Shown here: in pieces, positions 49,001-63,285 of the stretch
Numbering within the stretch: the stretch's first letter is position 1
How the letters are laid out: each line of letters opens with the position of its first letter
Notes under the pieces: generated by a model
The model's database searches: none
Told to the model about the DNA's origin: nothing
Seen by the model: the letters and a program-made list of their open reading frames with translations, nothing else
Made by a program: the position numbers and the translations under genes
DNA from: Mimachlamys varia
Taxonomy: Eukaryota; Mollusca; Bivalvia; Pectinida; Pectinidae
DNA: 64,000 nt
Assembly (NCBI GenBank): GCA_947623455.1
Contig: OX392529.1
Location: 52,781,186-52,845,185, forward strand
Direction of reading: 5' to 3'

Positions 49001-51320
49001 GCGGCTTTTGTTACAATGATAAAACTTTTTTCAAATATCGAATAATTTCACTTGTTGTTATAGTGAATCAGCTAGGTAATTTATATGATTGCTGTCCAAT
49101 TCTTTTTGTCAATACATTTGTCAATAAAATTCATGAAATTGAAATTGAACTTTTTCAAATCAAAATCAACACAAGATAGTCTATTTCATATCTCGAAATA
49201 AAAATTCTTTCAATTTTCAATGTGTGTGTGGGGGAGGGGTGATGGAAAAAATTGAAGCGGCTACTCACATTTTCCTTAATTATTAAACTGTATTTGTTTT
49301 CAATGTTGCTGCTAAAAAAACATAAAAATTCACAACCATTTGGTTCAACAATGCTATCACCTGATTTTTTAATCAAATATATTACCTGATTCACTATAAC
49401 AGCCAGCGAAATACCTCAATATGTACTAACGTTAACAGAAAGGAAAATTCTGATCGCAAAACACTTTGCCAAATCATCAAAATCCACTTGATGGCCAAAG
49501 CCCTCTGGTGATAAGGCTATAATTGCCGAAACGGTGAGGAGCCGATAACAATGGCCGACGTCAAGTAACCGTGGAGCCATCCCCACAAAAAGTATCACCA
49601 CCATCTTGGAAATTAATCATGAACTTCAGTGCGAGAGTTGTACGGCTCATTTACAAGAGTGGAGATTTCAGATCATACATCGCTTCTTGTAGCAGAGTGT
49701 AGATTCCGTAGATAGGTCGGAGCAGATTTATTTCTTGTGGCTCCAAGGATAAAAAAAAAAAAATATTTTTACAATTTAGATATCCATCAAGGATCTTCCA
49801 TCATGTACCAGTGTGAGGTTGTTGGTGCTTCGTCGATAAATTCATTAGAACAGTGATGCAGTGGACACTTTTTCTCTCGCTGTGGCGTCTTCTCGTTATC
49901 ATTTGTTATCTTTTAAGCTGTTTTTTCGCTTCATTTACATGTTGTGGAAACTGTATTGAAATGTTGTTACGGATCAAAATGGTGGTATTACACTTGGAAC
50001 AATGCTTTCGGTAGAAAATTGAATATAATGGTTGTCGTGGTTACTCTAGGAAACAGTTATTCCAATGATTAAATTCAATAACTCGCACAATTGATGTGAA
50101 CAGCCTTGAAATGTTCTCTTTTTTGGAATTGTAGATAAAATTTTGGGGATATATGGAGGTGAGAATTAAACATTAGTTGTATGACAGCCTGTGTACAATC
50201 AGTTTCTTCATCATCTGCCACTTAACTTTGAACACATCTCTTAACAGAATTTCACAGTTACACGGTAACAGTAATCAAATTTATCATATTTTAAATAGCA
50301 AAATGATGAAAAAAAATTTTTAGAGGCGAGATAAATGATAACGGCATCGTCAAGAGTTTATAGGAATCTTAAAACAGTTTATGATATCATGCGGGCTACT
50401 CGGCTGGAATCACCCACCAAAAACTACGCTTTGCCAGGATGGGAAACAGGGAGCAGCGATTTTTCAAAAACAAGAAGTGGGGAGGGTTTAAAATTGAGCT
50501 TTTGTAGCATTTCTTTCTAACTCTGTTGTGTAGATTGGTGTTAAGATAAGAAGTCAGAGATTTTTATGCCTACCAGGGAAGAAACATGGAGTGTCCTATA
50601 GGGAAAGCTAGCAGTAATAATATGTACAGAGTTGGATGAGAAACAGACCACTCCCTAATTGTGTATGAATGTGTCAAGTGGTTAGTACTACATAAAACTA
50701 CAGATGGAGGAGTGAACACTCCAGAACCCCCAACCTATTTCTGTTAAAAAAAAAATCCACTGGTGATCATACAATAAAACGTTTTCATTACCAAGATTCA
50801 GCAGAAAGGACCTCCCGCCAATTCCCCCCAAGAGAAATCGCTACGGACTTTAGGGGATCTTCTCTCCTTGATAATCAAATTTAAATTCTCGACCGAGAAC
50901 ATCTTTATTAACATGTTTCTTGTGCTTTCTGACAGGAACAGAATGGCTGCCTGACAATTACAATCCAACTAACAATAGATACGGGAGAATTGGATACGGA
51001 AAACGGCAGAATTAATCTATATAGACGTAACTTAATCATATTCAGGATTCTGAGATATTGTGAAATTCCTTCAAGAATTTTCTTCATTGATTTTCTTGGT
51101 CTTACCCTGCAAATTTCAGTGCATGCCCTTAACTTTGATGCAAGAAACTAAAGGTTGCTCTTAACTCTGTTCCAAGAAATGAAAGGTTTCAAACAGTCTC
51201 AGAGTATTAAGACCGATTTTTCTATCAGATACAGAGAATCCTGGTTAATGTATCAATGGAACATATTTATTTACTTATTTGGAATACATGCCTTCATTAT
51301 AGTCCCCCCCAAAAAAAAAA

Positions 51321-51504
51321 ACTTTTGATAGATTTAATTCGAATTATTTATTTTGTTTTTAGAAAGGGACATAGCACTTCAAGACATCTGATAGATTTAA
51401 TTCGGATTGTTTATTTGTTTTGGAAAGGGAAACATGATTTCTAGACTTTTGATAGATTTTAATTTCGACTGTTTATTTTGTTTTAGTAGGACACATGCTT
51501 TCTA
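51321..51504 (+). repeat. ~62-bp tandem repeat, three diverged units
   Basis: CTTTTGATAGATTTAATTCG, then TTTATTTTGTTTT and AGAAAGGGACAT recur with substitutions. It follows an A11 run. Confidence 0.8.
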
Positions 51505-52008
51505 AGTCAAGAAAGCATCCGGATGATTTATGGCCTTTATCAAACCTGTGATAATTTGTCAGCCAATCAGAAACCAGAGATGTGATCACACGTGAGGGCC
51601 GAACCTTTTTCAAACAAACATTTTTTTGCTGATGGACAGCCCAGCTTGATACAATCCTGTTCCGTGCCTTGTAGACATCCTGCAGAGAAATGAACTGTTG
51701 ATACAGAGAAAGTCCCGACTTATAAATGATACAAACACCGACACTTATAATGTCTAGTCAACTTTATATTGAGAATTCCTTGGCAGCTTTGAATTTCAAG
51801 CTCGAAAATCATTTAACCTTTTATGATTTCTTTGATTTCTGAAAATAACGCCAGAGGTATGAAATATTTTGATTGACCGACAAATACGAAAAGAGAAGTA
51901 TGCATCTGAAATGCTAAAACTTGTTTATGAGAATCTCAAAGACAACCTATTCAGTAAGTTCATGAATCCTGAGTGCCAATTCAGTGAAATAATTTTGGAA
52001 ATAATCCT

Positions 52009-52400
52009 TTAAAGGCCCAATATACGTAACTTTCGGCAAAACTTGAAGAGAAAATCAAGACTAATAACTTATTATATTTATAAATTTAGTTAAGATTAAC
52101 TGATATCAGCAATATTCAAGATGAATTTTTACGCGGTTACTGGAACAGCAGCAGTTGAAACTCGGTATTTGTAAACACGCTTCCATTTTGAAATGTCATC
52201 TAACTTCGGCTTGTTGTTGAAGTGGGACACACCTGAATCATTTTCAATTCTTTGGATTTTTCTGTCAAGAGTTTTTTGTTAGTTACCGCTCAGGTTTACT
52301 TTGTTTTAGGCTTATTTTTGCATGGTTATCAGCTAGCTTTTTTTCAGAACTTTTCAGAATCACGAAAAATTTCCTGAAGTTACATATATTGGGCCTTTAA
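52009..52400. mobile_element. TTAA-flanked MITE with AGGCCCAATATA inverted ends (384 bp)
   Basis: The element body 52013-52396 begins AGGCCCAATATACGTAACTT and ends with the inverse AAGTTACATATATTGGGCCT, 19 of 20 bases paired. TTAA lies directly outside each end (52009-52012 and 52397-52400). A TTAA target duplication is the signature of piggyBac-superfamily insertion (established). There is no transposase frame inside, so it is non-autonomous. It is a different family from the ~91-bp elements, though both sit at TTAA. Confidence 0.8.
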
Positions 52401-53357
52401 AAGTGTCTAGAATTCAAAATGTAAGAGTATCAGACCTTCACAAGGCAGACTGCAAGGACCAGTTCTCCCGGTGTATACTCTCAAGAACTGGATAATTGCA
52501 CCAGTTCGGGTTCGTACCAAACCAATGAGTTGAGTATCGAAGAACTTGTTATTACTTAAGCAGAGCGTACTAATGAGACCTACAGTCTGTGATCCCTCAA
52601 CCAATGAAAGCGAACCCATATACAACGCTCTCTCATAATCAACGATAAGTAAGGAAACAAATTACTTTTCCAATTTCCCAGAAAAAAATAATTCTTCATG
52701 AGTCATTGAAAAAGTTTTTAAATAACGAGCCATGTTCATTATACAGAACCTTTCAAAGTCAAATCTGGCAGGAATTTGTCCACTGCACCAAGGTGTAGAT
52801 ATTGAAATAGTAGAATGTGAGGTTGATTTGCCCGTCAAAGGAAACCATATGAGGTGCAACAATCAGTATCTTCTTACAGTTCCCTAGGGATTCCGCATAT
52901 AAACCCCTTTCTAAGTGTGAAATCCTCCCTCATTCCGACAGTACTCCCCTAGACCAGTGTATATTAGGTGCGAATCCCAGCCCTACTAATCCCACAAAGG
53001 TTAGGAAACATTCATTTTATGCACGTAGTATATTAAATCCCTTTATATACATCAAGTTCAGTCCATCCCCTTTATCAGACTCTCTACAAGCTAGAGTTCT
53101 ACCCTCTTTTATCATCTCCCTAGGGACCCATCAGGTGCATAATATTTACTCTTCATCAGTGAACAGTAATGGTACCAGGCTGGAGGGGGGCCCCTTCTCA
53201 TTTTACCACCCCCAACAATTTTAGGGAGGGTCATAACTCCACCATCATCTAGGTACAGATGTAAGAACACTTGATTGAAGGGTTTATGTCCCAACTGTGG
53301 TATTAGGAGAGATATATACATACATAACTCTAGCCCTTCCCTTCTGGCAGCTATCTC

Positions 53358-53442
53358 CGTTTCACCCCTGAAATATCATGATGAACTATTCCAACATTGG
53401 AACTGGAAGAGTTCAAATGTACATTCAGGGGAGAATAAGTTA
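53358..53442 (-). mobile_element. ~91-bp TTAA MITE, copy 8
   Basis: The left end is shortened (CCGTTTCACCCCTGAAAT). The right end is CATTCAGGGGAGAATAAGTTA. It directly abuts copy 9 in the same orientation. Confidence 0.7.
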
Positions 53443-53530
53443 CCCCATTTATCCACTAAAATTCCATAATGAACTCTTCAAACCTTGGAAATGGAAGAGT
53501 TCAAATGTGTCTTCAGGGGTGAATAAGTTA
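53440..53530 (-). mobile_element. ~91-bp TTAA MITE, copy 9
   Basis: This is a tandem neighbour of copy 8. The left inverted repeat is eroded. The right end TCTTCAGGGGTGAATAAGTT ending in TTAA is well kept. Copies 8 and 9 appear to share the TTA(C/A) junction. Confidence 0.7.
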
Positions 53531-54038
53531 AGAATAAATATCATTTACTGTGAAAGTATTCTGGAAAACTAGTATAACTAAACAAAACATTATTCTGGGA
53601 CTTTTTGGGCATTTTACTTTTGTGTATCCCCTGTTGTCTGTTTCAGATAATTTGAAGAATATCATTTCCACAAAAACAACATATGGATGGCAGTGATGAC
53701 GTTGTAAATGCGACAAGAGGAAGGTTTTAGATCACACTAAAACCCCACATCTCCATCGCCAACAACTTACGTCACAGTTCTCCCTCCCCCGGGGGCTACT
53801 TACTTTCCAATCAACTCTCCCCTACCCACATGTTTTATTACATCCATCCCGTCTCCCAGAGGTGGGAGAACGACTGTTAAATACAGCCAGCCTCCTCTGC
53901 CCCATCTTTATAATATTGCCTAGAGGGGTCGTCACATTAGGTTTTTTTTTTTATATATATTACAAAAAAATTCCTCACACCTCCTACTTACAATGGTGAA
54001 AAGTTTCCGGAATTTTCATATGCTATAAGGTAATGTTG

Positions 54039-54268
54039 GTATTATATACACACAAAAATATTGTTTCTATCAGGAATACACTATTTACACTAAACTGATT
54101 TTATATACACAAAAATATCTTGTCTATATAAGGAATACAATTTTTACACTAAACTGATTTTATATACACAAAAATATCTTGTCTATAAGGAATACACTAT
54201 TTACACTAAACTGATTTTATAAACACAAACATATCTTGTCTATAAGGAATACACTATTTAAACTGAAC
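54039..54268 (+). repeat. ~58-62-bp tandem repeat, four units
   Basis: ATACACAAAAATATCTTGTC, TATAAGGAATACACTATTTA and CACTAAACTGATTTTAT are repeated with few changes. Confidence 0.92.
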
Positions 54269-54374
54269 TATTTTCATCCTGGCTTCAATTTGACAGGTCA
54301 TAGTTTAATACAGCTAATAAGGGACAGGAAAAGAGTGTGACTATACACAATCTGTGTGATAGAAGTGTGTGTTT

Positions 54375-54410
54375 GGGGGGGTGGGGGGTGGGGGGGGAGT
54401 TGGGGAGGGT
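54375..54410 (+). repeat. G-rich tract, quadruplex candidate
   Basis: Several runs of three to eight G are separated by single T, A or TT. A long C run follows at about 54521-54537, which is complementary in base content and 110 bases away. Confidence 0.85.
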
Positions 54411-55396
54411 GACAAAGCTCCCTAGGGTGATAATGACCTCATTAGAACATGTTCTGGCTAAAAACTCTTAAACTGGAAGCAGCAGATATATGACACATTC
54501 CACCATAGTGCTCCCCCGCCGCCCCCCCCCCCCCCCCAACCCTCTCACTGCAGTCTTTGTGAAGAACAACTTTCATACAACATTACTGCAGATACAGAAA
54601 ACACGCTGTCATTTTCCCCTTGGGCACATGCAGCGTCTGATTGTAAGGAAGACGGGTGTCATTTCCTTCACTCCCGTTCTGGTAGGAAGTGTGATGAGAT
54701 GATGTTCTGACTTATCTCCCTTGAGTTCCAGTCTATGTCAGCACATCAATGGTGGAGAGATAGCCACCGAATGACAAGAACGGCGAAAAGGTTAACGTGG
54801 AGGATTTTAGGGTTGTCATTTCTCCGTGTCAAAAAGGCTCACTCTGGTCATGTCTAATCGCGATTCAGAATTATAAGTGACATTTTTCCTGCATGTGCAG
54901 CCATGTCAGCCGAACAGCCTGGGTGCCAGATGTGAAGCGTGTATAGTAACATTACATATGTAAACATGGGTTACATCTGTTACAAGACGAGGCCAGCTCA
55001 GACAATCTAACACACACTCTCGGTACAAACGGATTAAACCTCTTGTAACCTACAAATATCATGAATGACAAACAGCCAGACCCGCTAATTCATTCCGTTT
55101 CTGTACGTGCGAGAAGAAAGGACGAGATGAACAACTCATCGTATTAATGAGATTACCACAGATTATTCCGGAGACTGAGCACACTAACTCGCCTACTCTC
55201 GGACAATTCATAAACTTAATGAGTGGTCTACTACTGGAAGTAATCATGTAGAATAATTCTAGTTCTTCAAAAGATAATCTAGAACAAATTCAATGATGGG
55301 ATACCCCTTAATTGAATTTTCCTAAATTCTGCCCATAAGAATTGACCAGGATATTATAACATTATAAATCTTTTGCATTTTTGCATTTGAAAAAAT

Positions 55397-55487
55397 TAGC
55401 TCAATTCACTACTGAAATTCCATAATGGACTATTCCAAGCTTTGAATTGGAAGAGTCTAAATGTGTCTCAAGGGGTGGATGAGTTAA
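55397..55487 (-). mobile_element. ~91-bp TTAA MITE, copy 10
   Basis: It has TTAGCTCAATTCACTACTGA at the left and CTCAAGGGGTGGATGAGTTA ending in TTAA at the right. The central CATAATGGACTATTCCAAGC and TGAATTGGAAGAGTC blocks are intact. Confidence 0.72.
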
Positions 55488-58400
55488 ACGGGGATTGTAT
55501 AAGCTCAACTGATTTTTTTTTAATTCCTTTACATTTTTTTTTTATATTTTATATTTTGATCCATTATCATGTATCTGACAGGATGTGACATTCTGTTTAA
55601 TAATTATACATAGATATATACACTCTCCCGGTGACATCTGGTATCATAACCCCACCTTATGCCTCATATATCTACAAACCATTTTAACTTTCCTTGGTTG
55701 AATGATTTACAAATATATTCCACAATCAAACACATCACAGTCATCAGATTTGACCTCACTGACCTTCCTCATTTGAATTCACCTTTATTGGAACGGCAAT
55801 AAAATAAGTTATGTTAATTTGCTGGAGTATCAGCTGGAGATGAAATGAACTTAATCCAGAGGAGATCGAGTCTTCACAGATTGGGAGAAGAATGAAAATA
55901 TTCCTTTTAACCAGCATTGCCAACTAAATCATTGCGGGACTTCTCCCGTAAAAAAGGTGACCCGAGACATTTCGCCTGAGGAAATTAGTACAGGAACATA
56001 ATCTCCACCGCTCTCGCGACCTAGATCATCTTTGAGCATTTAAATCACATAAAATTTAATGCAGTGCCCCTGATGTTAGCCCGACGACGTAGCCCTATAA
56101 TACTATCTTCAGGTAGCCAAAACCCTTCATAAAATAAACACGGAAAAACTTGAATGAAATTGTAGATTCAAATTTCGAAGGTAATTTTTGCACCCTCAGG
56201 ATCGACTAGCTCATAAATCATGTCTGTCACCAGTCCCTGGCCCTGCCACTCCTAACATGACTGATAGCCTTGCACCAAACAAACATTTGGAGTAGAATGT
56301 ACTTGATATTGTGTAAAATCTTACAATGTCAATATAGATTTTTTGTCAAACAAATCAGAAATTCCTTTTTTTTCTACTTTTGAATGAAAGGTGAAAAATG
56401 ATACCCAAACATCATTCATATAACCACTCAATTTTTTATTGTCACGACAAAATTTTCGATTTTCAAAATGATCTGTTTAAAAAAACTTGATGACAACATT
56501 TTTCGTTTTTTAAAAGAGCAACCATTTAAAAGATTTTTTTTCTAATTCAGTTCCATTTTTAAATTTCAAACCCGCAATGACCAATATACACTGCCTGACA
56601 TATCAAACTTACGATAAAGGCATAGATCAACCTACATTGACTGAATGTAAAACTAGCAAAGAGTATGACAGCTTTGTTGTCGAGCTTAAATTAATTCTGA
56701 CGCCTTATTTATTGTCATTCATCCATTAAATAATGACTTGACAACCACCAACATGATGAAACACTCGTAACTTCTGAACGGCTTTCAGTATAGACCCATA
56801 ATATATCATTACCTCTCGGTAAGGCTGTTTTGGTACAACGAACAGAAATCCGTCTAATTTAATTAACATCATGCAGAAATGATGATGAAGTTCATACACC
56901 GAATTGATTCTTCAACATCAAACTGTCAAACTCTAAGAAGGACAGTCATCAATTAAACTCACAATTTTAAGAATTTTTATTTACAGCTTAGCTGCATGAG
57001 TAATATTTCTTCAGTTTTATTCTGAAATAATTTGTCAAATAACTATAAACATGATAGGCATTAGAACGGATCCCTGTAGAATTCCCGCCTTGATCAACAG
57101 TATGTTTTTATCGGTATTGAAGGAAACTGGCTCATAGGCGACTATCTACTCTAGACTTTGGTCACCCAATAGACAAATTTCCTGATTTTATACCCCTTAT
57201 ATGCCATGGGACACATATAAAACACTTTGTTCCTCTTTATTAAGTCATATTGTTCAGATACAAAAAAAGCGGATATAAAAAAACACACAAGCAACAGACA
57301 ATCAATCGCTATACAATGAATTCCAAAGACACCCATTTTCTTTCTGCTCAGAAATTAAGTTTATTGTATCTGTGTTTTGTCCATGCGCCATCAAGTTTTA
57401 TCATGCTATCCAGATGGTCGGATGATTTTTATCGCCTCCAAAAAATTCCTGGCGCTATAAAACGCCAGCAACAATCAGACAAACCAACAGTGAAAGCATT
57501 TGCAACTGGAGTAACGAAAGATGCGAAGAATTCTCGGACATAAAAAACATGGGACTAATTTGACCAATAAACAGCACAAAGGCATTGAGCGCCTGTCATA
57601 ATGTGATCACTAGTAATGGGTCATTACAGACCGGCACGAAATTGACGCCAAAATTGTCTCAGAATTTGTCCCCTAGATGCGGTTTGTATTTCAAATATAA
57701 TTTCGTGCCCATTGATTCATCGAAACCTGCAGACCCTATTTTTTGAAGTTTGACACCTCCTCCCCTATGAAACTCAGGTCAGTCCATTTCCTTTTTAAGG
57801 GGGGAAACAATGATGATTCAGAGGAGATAAAAAATGGCCGCCCCTATCAACCTGTTCACATTAGTAAACGGAGAATGAAAACAAATTCTAAGAAAGACAT
57901 GAACTCTATTTCTAAAAGCCGCATTTTTTAAATACATTCAGTGTCTCGTAAGATAAGATTGATAAGTTAAAGAATGAAGTTCTACAGAAAATGACTTTTT
58001 GATAGGGTAGACATTAAAATGTGATTTATTTGCTAATGTGTACTGTACTTTTTAATCTGTAATGATATACAGGTCACAACTGAAAACGCTACGATTTTCT
58101 AAAACCCATGAAACCTTGGGCCCCTTGTTCTCTCCCTATAGCTAGTAGCTCCTAAAATACACATAACTATTATCTGTAATTTGACGGAAATAAATAATGA
58201 TTCTGAAAATTTGATATGAATAATCTACAAATTTTATGAAGGCATTTTGATGAAGTAGTGGCACTAATATGATTTTATGAAATTCCCATGTGAAATTGCT
58301 GATAAAATTTTGAAGGCTAGCGGTTGAAATTGGAAGATTTCTGAACGTGTATTAAAACGACATACTTTTTATTTCTACACCACAAGTGATTGCAATTTTC

Positions 58401-59957
58401 ATTAGATTATCTGAGGTATTTTCCATTTTCGAATATAACGAACATTTTCTAGATGTATATAGATAGAACTTATATTGTGCACTAGTGATTCGTGTTTTAT
58501 GAATTCCCACATCATTTATCATCCTGTGTCCATAATCGGGTAAAAAAAAAACTCATGTTAAGTTCTTTGTTGAGATTCACAATATCTACCTGGGACCACT
58601 CCGCTCATGTTTCCTCATTTGTAATGGCTATTTCAGGACTGACTGGTTCTAGGTTTTTGTGCAAAATAAATGACCATGGAAGAGGGTGATGGTGAGCTCA
58701 ATCGCCATTCCTCATCCTAAACCTGGGATCACACTGACAAAGGCGTCAGAGTTCTTGTTAGTCTAGCTAATTAACTTTATCAGTTTCAAGCATGAGCTTG
58801 ACCATGATCATGAATATACACAATTAATTTTCAGCTTATCAGTGAGGAATTTGAACCACTTTGCTGTAAGAGAGCACAGCCAACTGTTATGTTACATGAC
58901 ACTGCCCTATCCCTTTCCAGCCTTGTCAATCCCCACCCTCATAATCTCCCACCCCCACCTCCCCCTACCCATCCTAAGTAAATCTTCTCCAGAATAATTA
59001 ATAGTTCAAGCAAAGGTTGAAACTTCATCAAAACCCAAAACTGACGATGGAATTACATTCTGCAATTTAAAAGTAAAACTCTTAACTTATCAAGAACAAT
59101 GTCCTTGCTCACTCCTTACTATCCTTTGTCTATAGCACCCCCCTTATCCTCTGTTTGACCCCCCCCATCCTACCCTCAAGCATGCAAGTTTATAAGTCCC
59201 TACTCTAATCACTTATAACTCTATCACTCAGACCATGGCCAAGCCCATATATAATCAATTTTCACTTATCAGGGAGGAATTTCTCTATCCATTACACACT
59301 GCCTGGGTCTGTAATATAAACAGATAAAGGATGGCCCTTACCCTCTGTGATCCCCGACTAATTGACAAAGGAGGGGGACTGTAGGAGGGAGGGAGGGTGT
59401 GTGTGGAAGGGAGGGGGAGGGGTGAAGTGACAAGAGAGGAGAGTATTGAAAATGTTGACATATTTGTGGCGACAATGCTGTGATCAGAATAACTTAAATC
59501 CAGCCCAAATATATGCAGGGTCATTCCTCTTGACTGTATGACAGGAACACTTCTATGACACTGGGCATTATAAGGACTATTTTTCATAAATTGAATACTT
59601 CAGAAGTCTTACGACTTAGCATATATATAAGCATCCTTCATTTACTGTTCAATTTACAATTCTTCCTATATTACCTGATATTTCTACAATATGTAAACAG
59701 TTTATCCCTGAGTTATCTGCCCTTGCCCTGTCATAATCTTTTGTCTTAGTTGGCTGTCATACACACAAAATTATTATCTCACAGACAATGTTACCATTTT
59801 TGTAAAATCTCAAACATTCAAGATTTCCAATATTCAAATTTTCAAATATTTCAAATCTAATCTCAAAATTTAAAGCTATATCTTGGATGGTAATAATGAT
59901 AATGCCTAAAGTATAATCTTTATTGTCTCAAATATTAAACAAATTGTCCATTGAAAT

Positions 59958-60047
59958 TTTCTCAATCGCCCCTGAAGACACATTTGAACTCTTCCAATTC
60001 AAAGGTTGGGATAGTCTATTATGATTTTTCAGGGGTGAATGTGTTAA
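59958..60047 (+). mobile_element. ~91-bp TTAA MITE, copy 11
   Basis: It runs from TTCTCAATCGCCCCTGAAGA to TTTCAGGGGTGAATGTGTTA ending in TTAA, with the internal ACATTTGAACTCTTCCAATT block perfect. The left TTAA is mutated. Confidence 0.75.
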
Positions 60048-60998
60048 AACTGAAGATAATCTGTACTCCCAGTTGGTATAGGAGAAAGTACACGTGCCTG
60101 GTTTATTATCAATAGTAATATATTCCGTAATACGATCCTAAGTAATGAAGGTGTGAAAAGTGCACCTGATCCCCAGTAATGATGATAAATATGTATTATA
60201 TCACCGAAAAACCCAGCATAAGGGCACCGAAAGTGAAGTCAGGAAAACTTAACTCTTTTATTAAAGGGATAAAATCGGTACTTACAAACTCATTATCTGC
60301 GATCACCCTAATTTGATTTTCTCTCAGTAAACTTTAGCATGAGGTCAAGTATAATATAACCACGTCCCACACATGTGAAGTGCTTAGACCATGAAAACAT
60401 ATTTTTGTCATGTTTGTTTAAAATAAATTACATCTATATATTAAAGGCTTTAATCAGCCACTGTATCGTATAACAGGAAACTAATAAAATGTTAGACAGG
60501 AAAACACAAAATATTTTTCTTTGTTTTCTCATGAGCAGCTAACTTTGTAACACAAGCGTAAACCGATTAACAGGATGTTTGGCAAAGATACGTCAAATAC
60601 TTATCTGGTAGATTGGACGTCATTTTTCCATTAACAAATTACCGCGGTTCCACTAAACTAAAGAAAATTGGTTTGTACAGAAGTGGGGGGCTCTAATGTA
60701 CATCACCCCATGAAATTGTTAATTTATTTTTATGCCTGACATTTGACATTCACAGTTTTACAGATGAAGAGGAACTGTTTTGAGGTCAGCATCCTATATT
60801 CTACCAGGAACTGGGAGACTATACAAGGTTGGATAGATGCTTTTTTTTTTTTGTCAGATATAATACATTACTAATCGGGAGGCTACATCATGAATCCATT
60901 TCATGTTAGGTTATTTCAATGTAACGAACAGCTAGCTATGGATATCAGTGTCAATATCGCTGAAATACACATCAGACGCAAGATTTGTATCTGAGCAG

Positions 60999-61183
60999 GC
61001 CCAAGTTTCATCAACGAACGTCCTTTAACTTATCTTCGAATTCTCCATAGGAAAGCATTACAGAAGTTTAGGGGGAAATCTTAAGTTGGGAAACTTTCCT
61101 TAACTTCTGTAATACTTTCCTATGGAGAATTTTAATTAAAGAGAATGTTCTTTAAGTTAAGGAACGTTGATGAAACTGGGGTC
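60999..61183. mobile_element. Foldback MITE with ~80-base inverted arms
   Basis: The left arm CCCAAGTTTCATCAACGAAC, CTCCATAGGAAAGCATTACA and AGAAGTTTAGG is mirrored on the right by CTTAACTTCTGTAATACTTT, CCTATGGAGAAT and GTTGATGAAACTGGGG. The spacer between arms is only about 20 bases, so the whole element can form a long hairpin. A related half copy is at 37881-37966. There is no coding content. Confidence 0.78.
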
Positions 61184-63285
61184 TGGTACATTGTGAATTT
61201 TGATTATCATTTAAACTGGACAACCATATTCACAGTGGTAAAAAGAACAGTTTCTACTTTACCAATATTTCTTGACACAACAAACAATCTAGCTACTATT
61301 TGCCAATGACAGCTTTATCCATGAAACTGATCATCCTGATCCAGCCATCAAATTTTCAGTGCCTTCACATTTGGCCCTTGGAATCTGCATGCTAGTAAAT
61401 TTCACTTACCTGAAAAGACAAAAAGGAAAATAGGAAATATTAATTTTACAAGAATTATTATATTCATTTTATCTTATTTAGAAATGAAGACAATATTTAG
61501 ATAGTTGGACCGGAAGAATACCCCCATTTACAGATATCACATGCAGGAAAGATTAGCTGGGCCATTTTATATCAACGTCATGTACAAAAGTTTATCGGAC
61601 AGAATACAGACTTTGTGCAAAAAGGGAAACCGGCATTGCAAGTATCATACTAGAAATATCAGATTCACTTACTATAGAAACCAAAATTTACACAAAAACA
61701 CATATAATTTCTCATCTTTCAATTTTTTTTAGCTGCATGTTTATTTCAAAATGTTGCTGGAGAATTTCTTTCAGCAGATGTTTTTGTGTGTGTAAGAAGA
61801 AACTGTGTGCTAACACATAACCATCACGTCAGTTTCTGGGCCGAAATAAACATCACCATCACGTCAGTTTCTCAGACGAAATTAAATGCATGCATTTGAC
61901 AGACATGAAAATCCACAAAATAATTGGTCTCCCATTTCTATCTATCAAAAGTTTAGAAAAAAAATAATAAAAATTGTGATGTTTTGTCTAAAACCCCACA
62001 TCAGATACAATTTCTATGCACTTCTTTGACATCAAAATCGGGTAAATTGAAAAGTGTCTACAGAGAGTCGATTTATTTTTTGTTTAAAGAAATCAAATTT
62101 CAGTCTTCACCAGCATTTATATCATTCGTCCAGATGAAATCTACATTATTTTGAAAAAGTTTGATTCAAAAAAAAAAATTCCAGCAAAATTATACCAATC
62201 TTTTCTTTCAACCCGAACTTGCCAGCCATTTTTTATCAAGACTCTTAAAAGAAATGAGTTTATATCTATCAATCAATACGAGAGATTACACTATGGAAAA
62301 GGGACTAAATAAACATAAATTATTTAATTTGATACAAGTGAAGAAATTAAATAACTTTTATCGCCTGCTCAGGAATTTGTACAAATAAGTCATTTGAAAC
62401 TTGACGCCATACTGACATTTTACCCATCTTAGCAAATGAGTTCTTATCACCTTCTAAACGTTAGCAAGCCCCCTCTTCATACACAATGTTAGCTTCACTC
62501 AAACTGAACACAAAACATAAATTCTTCCAAAACGACACTTAATTGCCATATTAAATACCCCTCCTTACCTTCAAAAAGGAAAATTATTCATACTGAATTC
62601 ATTTGAGAAAATTTTCAAATTTAAAATGTTCGACAAATAAAATTTATTATTATTTCACAAACAAGGCTGACAAGCGTTTTAACTATCGACTGGGATTCAG
62701 AAATTCACCAATCTTCAGTACTCTAGGTTTACATCGAATGTGGTGATAAAGAGAGAAGGGGTATGATCTATTGCAGTAATATACCCCGTTTTAACCCCAG
62801 GGGGTCGGGCAGGAAAGGGGAGGGGGGTGCTAATCGCCCTTTGTCAGGCAAGGTAACTGAATCCCTTAACCATCACTTCTATTTCATTAAAAGCACCTCC
62901 GATAAGATCTTAACAAACCTGCAGTGATGATTCAATTATTCTATTACTTTTTTATTTCCTAAGGGGGAGAGATTTTTCAGTTCGTATGTAATATATAGCA
63001 TTGAAACATATTTTGATAATAAATTTATAAATATATCATGTTTTACATAAACATAACCCTGTATTCCTCTATAGTATAGTATAGATGAATCAGCGTTTCA
63101 GTTTTATATTATATTAGATGGTATCATACATTTGGAATTTTCTGCTTTTAAAATTGAATGACCCCTAGTGTAGGACCTTGACCTCTTATCATTATCATAC
63201 ATCACCCTTCGAGGGGTCAGCCCCTTTGACAGGCTTTCTCACCGAGTACCCCTATCAGTATCTTTACCAAACTAAAGTCAAATGC

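Noticed and set aside
57151..57336. Minus-strand Met-led hydrophobic stretch as the DDR signal peptide
   Set aside because: The hydrophobic run comes from T-rich sequence, and no phase-1 GT donor of reasonable quality follows it.
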